From NCBI GenBank assembly GCA_916610825.1, contig OU744450.1:11401380-11465379 (forward strand): a stretch of 64,000 nt of DNA, written 5' to 3'. Of this stretch, positions 60,844 to 64,000 are shown in pieces. Origin of the DNA: Haliclystus octoradiatus (Eukaryota > Cnidaria > Staurozoa > Stauromedusae > Haliclystidae). How positions within the stretch are numbered: position 1 is the stretch's first letter; each line of letters starts with the position of its first letter. Under the pieces are notes generated by a model. The model did no database searches. It was not told the origin of the DNA and saw only the letters and a list, made by a program, of their open reading frames with translations. A program made the position numbers and the translations under genes.

Positions 60844-61260
60844 CAATTGACTCCTGAAGTATAATCTCTACAACGGAACTGATGACAGAATGGTTTATCT
60901 GTCTTCAGTTTTCTTCTTCGTCTTGAGGTTCACTGAATTTACGGTAAACAGAATATTCAACAGGCTGCATGGAGTCATGCGCAGTAGCACCCTGTCCCGT
61001 CTGATATTTTGGCCACATCTGAATTAAATCTGAATCTCGCACGATTGACTGTACTTAGGCAAGAGCCTCTATCCCGTGTTCCGCTCCATGAAACTGAGAG
61101 TCGCTGCACTCTGCGCTGTATGAAATGGAGTTCTGACGTAATGCACACAGGCTAACGGCGTTTGACTAGACTGTACTTCGGTTTGATTTGTATTTCAAAC
61201 TCAACTTGACTTTGAGATTTCTGATGGCGGCCAGAAAATGGCGGTCTTGTCCGAATGTAA
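60844..61260 (-). promoter_or_regulatory. SFSWAP: probable SFSWAP 5' UTR and promoter region
   Basis: Richer in CG dinucleotides than its surroundings. Contains a CRE-like TGACGTAA near 61134 and two ATGGCGG motifs (61224 and 61238, plus strand), the core of YY1 sites. There is no clear TATA box. The location follows from exon 1; start sites are not determined. Confidence 0.4.
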
Positions 61261-64000
61261 TGAGATTGAAGTTTCAAAATAACAGCTTTCGACAATAGTC
61301 ATCGTCATATAATATAATTTGTGTGGATACAAAGTTTTTATCCTGGTCATCGTAAAATTCCAGTACAGTTGATGTAACATTTATCAATTATTTGCACGTC
61401 TACGTTGTTACTTATCAACGAACAGTCTAACAGAGACAGAGTACACGGTGTAGGTGTATTTTTAAATAGCTAATATTGAATATTGGACAGGGTAAGGGAA
61501 GATATTTGAAAAATTAACATGAAATATGGTGTAATCTAACTCAGCTTTGAATAGTAAGATTTGATGATATCAATATAACATCAAAACATGAATAAATTGT
61601 ACACATAGAATAGGCTAGTCTATATTTTCTAAAGTCATTGCTCGTAGACTAGCCTACCTTCAAATCATAGTCTATAACCTACATTAATCAGAAAAGTAAG
61701 GGAAGGAGCTCACTCAATCAAGTAAGGGCCAAGGTACTAACTGATGATAGATAGGCTTAGTGATCCACTGTCTTTGATCTGATATAGTATTTATTAAATT
61801 ACAAAAAAGCTAACATTAATGAGCGACTATTATGGAAGAGCTTTTGATCTCCACTACACACAGTATCTCAATTCAGTTGAAAACTAATAGTTATTGTTTT
61901 TAAAAACAACTTATCTGAAATAGTAAACAAACTTATCTATTTGTATTGTAGACTTTGCAACACTGAGCCAGAGTAAATGTTTGTAATATTGTTTAAAATC
62001 ATAGAAATGTAGGCTACTTGCAGAACAAAATCCTCTGATAAAGTGTTCCACCGTGGATATAGCACAGCTAATAAAAGGATTCTTAACCACTTGCAGAAAC
62101 AGGACAATTGTGGCATTTGGGACGATTACTTTGTCATAATCCTTTACACCTGGCCTATAATAATTATTAATTAATATGTATCAACATGTGTGTATATGCA
62201 TCAATATGAGATACTTACACAACAAATAACTAATGGACAATCTACAAGATTATAGGCTAAGCTAATTTTTGATTTATAAAGGGTAGGCCCCTACAAAGTT
62301 GAAAGAGACAGCATTCTGAGGTGATCGGTCAAGATAATTAAAATTTAAGCAACATCGGTAATCTTCATCAGGATGTCTCGTGATATTAAACTACCTCCTA
62401 GAAAATTATGTTAGACATACGGAAGGCTGAGAGCTCGACTGTACGCGGACATATGTTTTGTAGATTAAGCCTAGTAATCAGCAAAGAGAAATGTTAACTT
62501 TTCAATAGCAAATATGCCCCTAACATGCCTTGGCAGAAATCATGAAACAATAGAGGGATGGTTTATATTTCGTGTAGGGCCTACTTCTGTGTGTGTACTC
62601 TTTTACTAAAAATATCATCATACATTTATGAAAATTGATGTTCTTCAAGCAAATATCAAAATAATGAGTTGAAGTTTAGAAATAGGCTAGATACAGTTGA
62701 AATCTGTGTATAGCAGCCAGCTATGAGAGGTAAATAAATTGATCAATGTAGACTGGTAGCTCAATAGTAGAGTGCATGTAGCCCCTGTGGGAGACCGGGG
62801 TTTGATTCCTCATCGCCTCACAAAATGTATTTTTTTTTCTATACGTACCAGTAACTTTCATGTAATAGAGCTCATTGTAATTTCAATTAGTTGATTATAA
62901 ATTTGACTGCTGTTCAGACATTCATTCCCATGCAAACAAGCTTGAAGCTTATGTGGTTAAATTTAAATTGTAAACTGCGAAGTGAAACAAAATTATCCCA
63001 TCACACCATTATATGCAGGTGGCCTTTATATGCAGGGTTGATTAGATAGAAAATACTATTTCAGGCGTACCAAGAGTGACCACTGTAGACGGTTGGCTGC
63101 TGCATAGAGGTGACCACTATGAATTCTGGCAAAGGAGCATGTGGCCATTGTTTTCAAAATAATTTTAATAAGACTAGGCGTTTGGCGTGGTCCTGGAATA
63201 CTGTAGCAGAAAAAGCTACATGGGTGCAACCCTGGGCAGCACAATGCTGTACCAAAACCTTTGAAGCCATTGTTACTCGAGTCTTGTTGCTAATCTGTCT
63301 CCCCTACTACCTTCTTTTAAGTCACTTCAGAATCAATCAAATGCATTTCTAATTTTGTACCGATTTTGTCTGAAATTCTCCTCTTACACCCCCTCTGAGT
63401 TTTGAATCTCGCTCTTGTCACGTGGGTATTTTCAGTGTGCGTTGTTCAAGGTAGTCAAATTAGCCCTATTCACAAATATATTCATAAACAGGATAACAAT
63501 AATTATGGAGCAATTTCTCTTTGCCTGTATTGTCGAAATTAATTGAATTCATTTAACAACTATCAATTTACCAATCATGAATTAGAAAACGTTCCTGCAC
63601 AACAGTAGTAAGTTTCATTTGATGTTTACATCTAGAAACAAGGAAGATTTTGTTTGATGCCTTTGTATTCCATCCGTTCGAAACTGTGCTGACGTCTGGG
63701 AGAACCAACAGAATGCAAAAACACCTTGATTGCCTACATAATCTACTGAACAAGGATACATGGCATTGGTGTCATTATATTATCGATGATTAGAGATAAA
63801 GTATACGCTAAGTAAAGCTCCTGCTCAAGAATGTTTAAAGAACGTGCCTATTTAACTTGCGCTAGTGCAAGTTTTCCCGTCTGTTTTGATCCTCTCACAA
63901 GGCCCATGGCTGCCACCTAGTCTGCTGGTCTTTGGTTAATCCGTAAAAGTATACGCAAAATGCAGGCTGTGATAACAGTTCTTGAACTTTAAATGGACCA
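61261..64000. other. region upstream of SFSWAP, no protein gene recognised
   Basis: AT-rich, with scattered short frames only. Holds a 12-bp inverted repeat (61611-61622 with 61645-61656) and one tRNA-like sequence. Confidence 0.5.
62745..62822 (+). repeat. tRNA-like sequence (SINE head or tRNA pseudogene)
   Basis: TGGTAGCTCAATAGTAGAGT matches an A box and GGGGTTTGATTCC a B box at tRNA spacing. The acceptor arms do not pair well, so a functional tRNA is unlikely. A T-rich run follows the end. Confidence 0.55.

Noticed and set aside
62745-62822. Functional tRNA gene
   Set aside because: Acceptor ends pair at only about 3 of 7 positions; more like a pseudogene or SINE head.

Overview
This is a eukaryotic, animal-type window. 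It is AT-rich, has GT-AG introns with short exons, and carries mobile elements typical of invertebrate genomes: Ty3/gypsy, BEL/Pao, Penelope-like and DIRS-like retroelements, a CR1/Jockey-type LINE, a Crypton-type recombinase relic, a P-like (THAP) DNA transposon, SINEs and a foldback MITE. The species cannot be fixed from the sequence alone. A non-vertebrate, probably aquatic, metazoan fits best.

The backbone is one host gene on the minus strand, SFSWAP (splicing factor, suppressor of white-apricot homolog). Twelve coding exons can be traced from the ATG at 60827 down to the stop at 13156. All 11 junctions have GT/AG sites and every reading-frame phase matches. The predicted protein is 793 residues: N-terminal DRY_EERY/SWAP region (exons 1-3), SURP1 (exon 5), SURP2 (exon 8), then a charged helical tail (exons 9-10). 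The C-terminal RS domain usual in this family is not visible.

Left of SFSWAP (1-13 kb): an unrecognised minus-strand gene or first exon (1744-2238) lies between two 126-bp direct repeats. Two related secreted-protein genes lie tail to tail, gene A on plus (3257-7359) and gene B on minus (9066-11644). Both start with a signal peptide and end in the same ~130-residue domain. A tRNA-derived SINE sits at 10.6 kb, with more copies in SFSWAP introns.

SFSWAP introns hold almost everything else. Intron 3 (27302-54511, ~27 kb) is a nest of mobile DNA. It contains degraded Penelope-like, Crypton, BEL/Pao and DIRS-like fragments, and an older gypsy copy with an internal inversion (35260-38402, TSD GTAAT). 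It also contains a young gypsy copy with identical LTRs (42141-46471, TSD TACTT). A complete but mutated 5.1-kb P-like element (47087-52162) carries two convergent genes: a THAP transposase and a second C2H2 zinc-finger/helical protein. Intron 4 carries a 684-bp foldback MITE with a 9-bp TSD. Intron 1 carries a 5'-truncated LINE.

Scattered only through SFSWAP introns within this window are clusters of the perfect palindrome GTTCATGAAC. One cluster interrupts a reverse-transcriptase reading frame, which shows that this repeat inserts. The P-like element with its second gene and the palindromic repeat family are the best candidates for little-described biology here.
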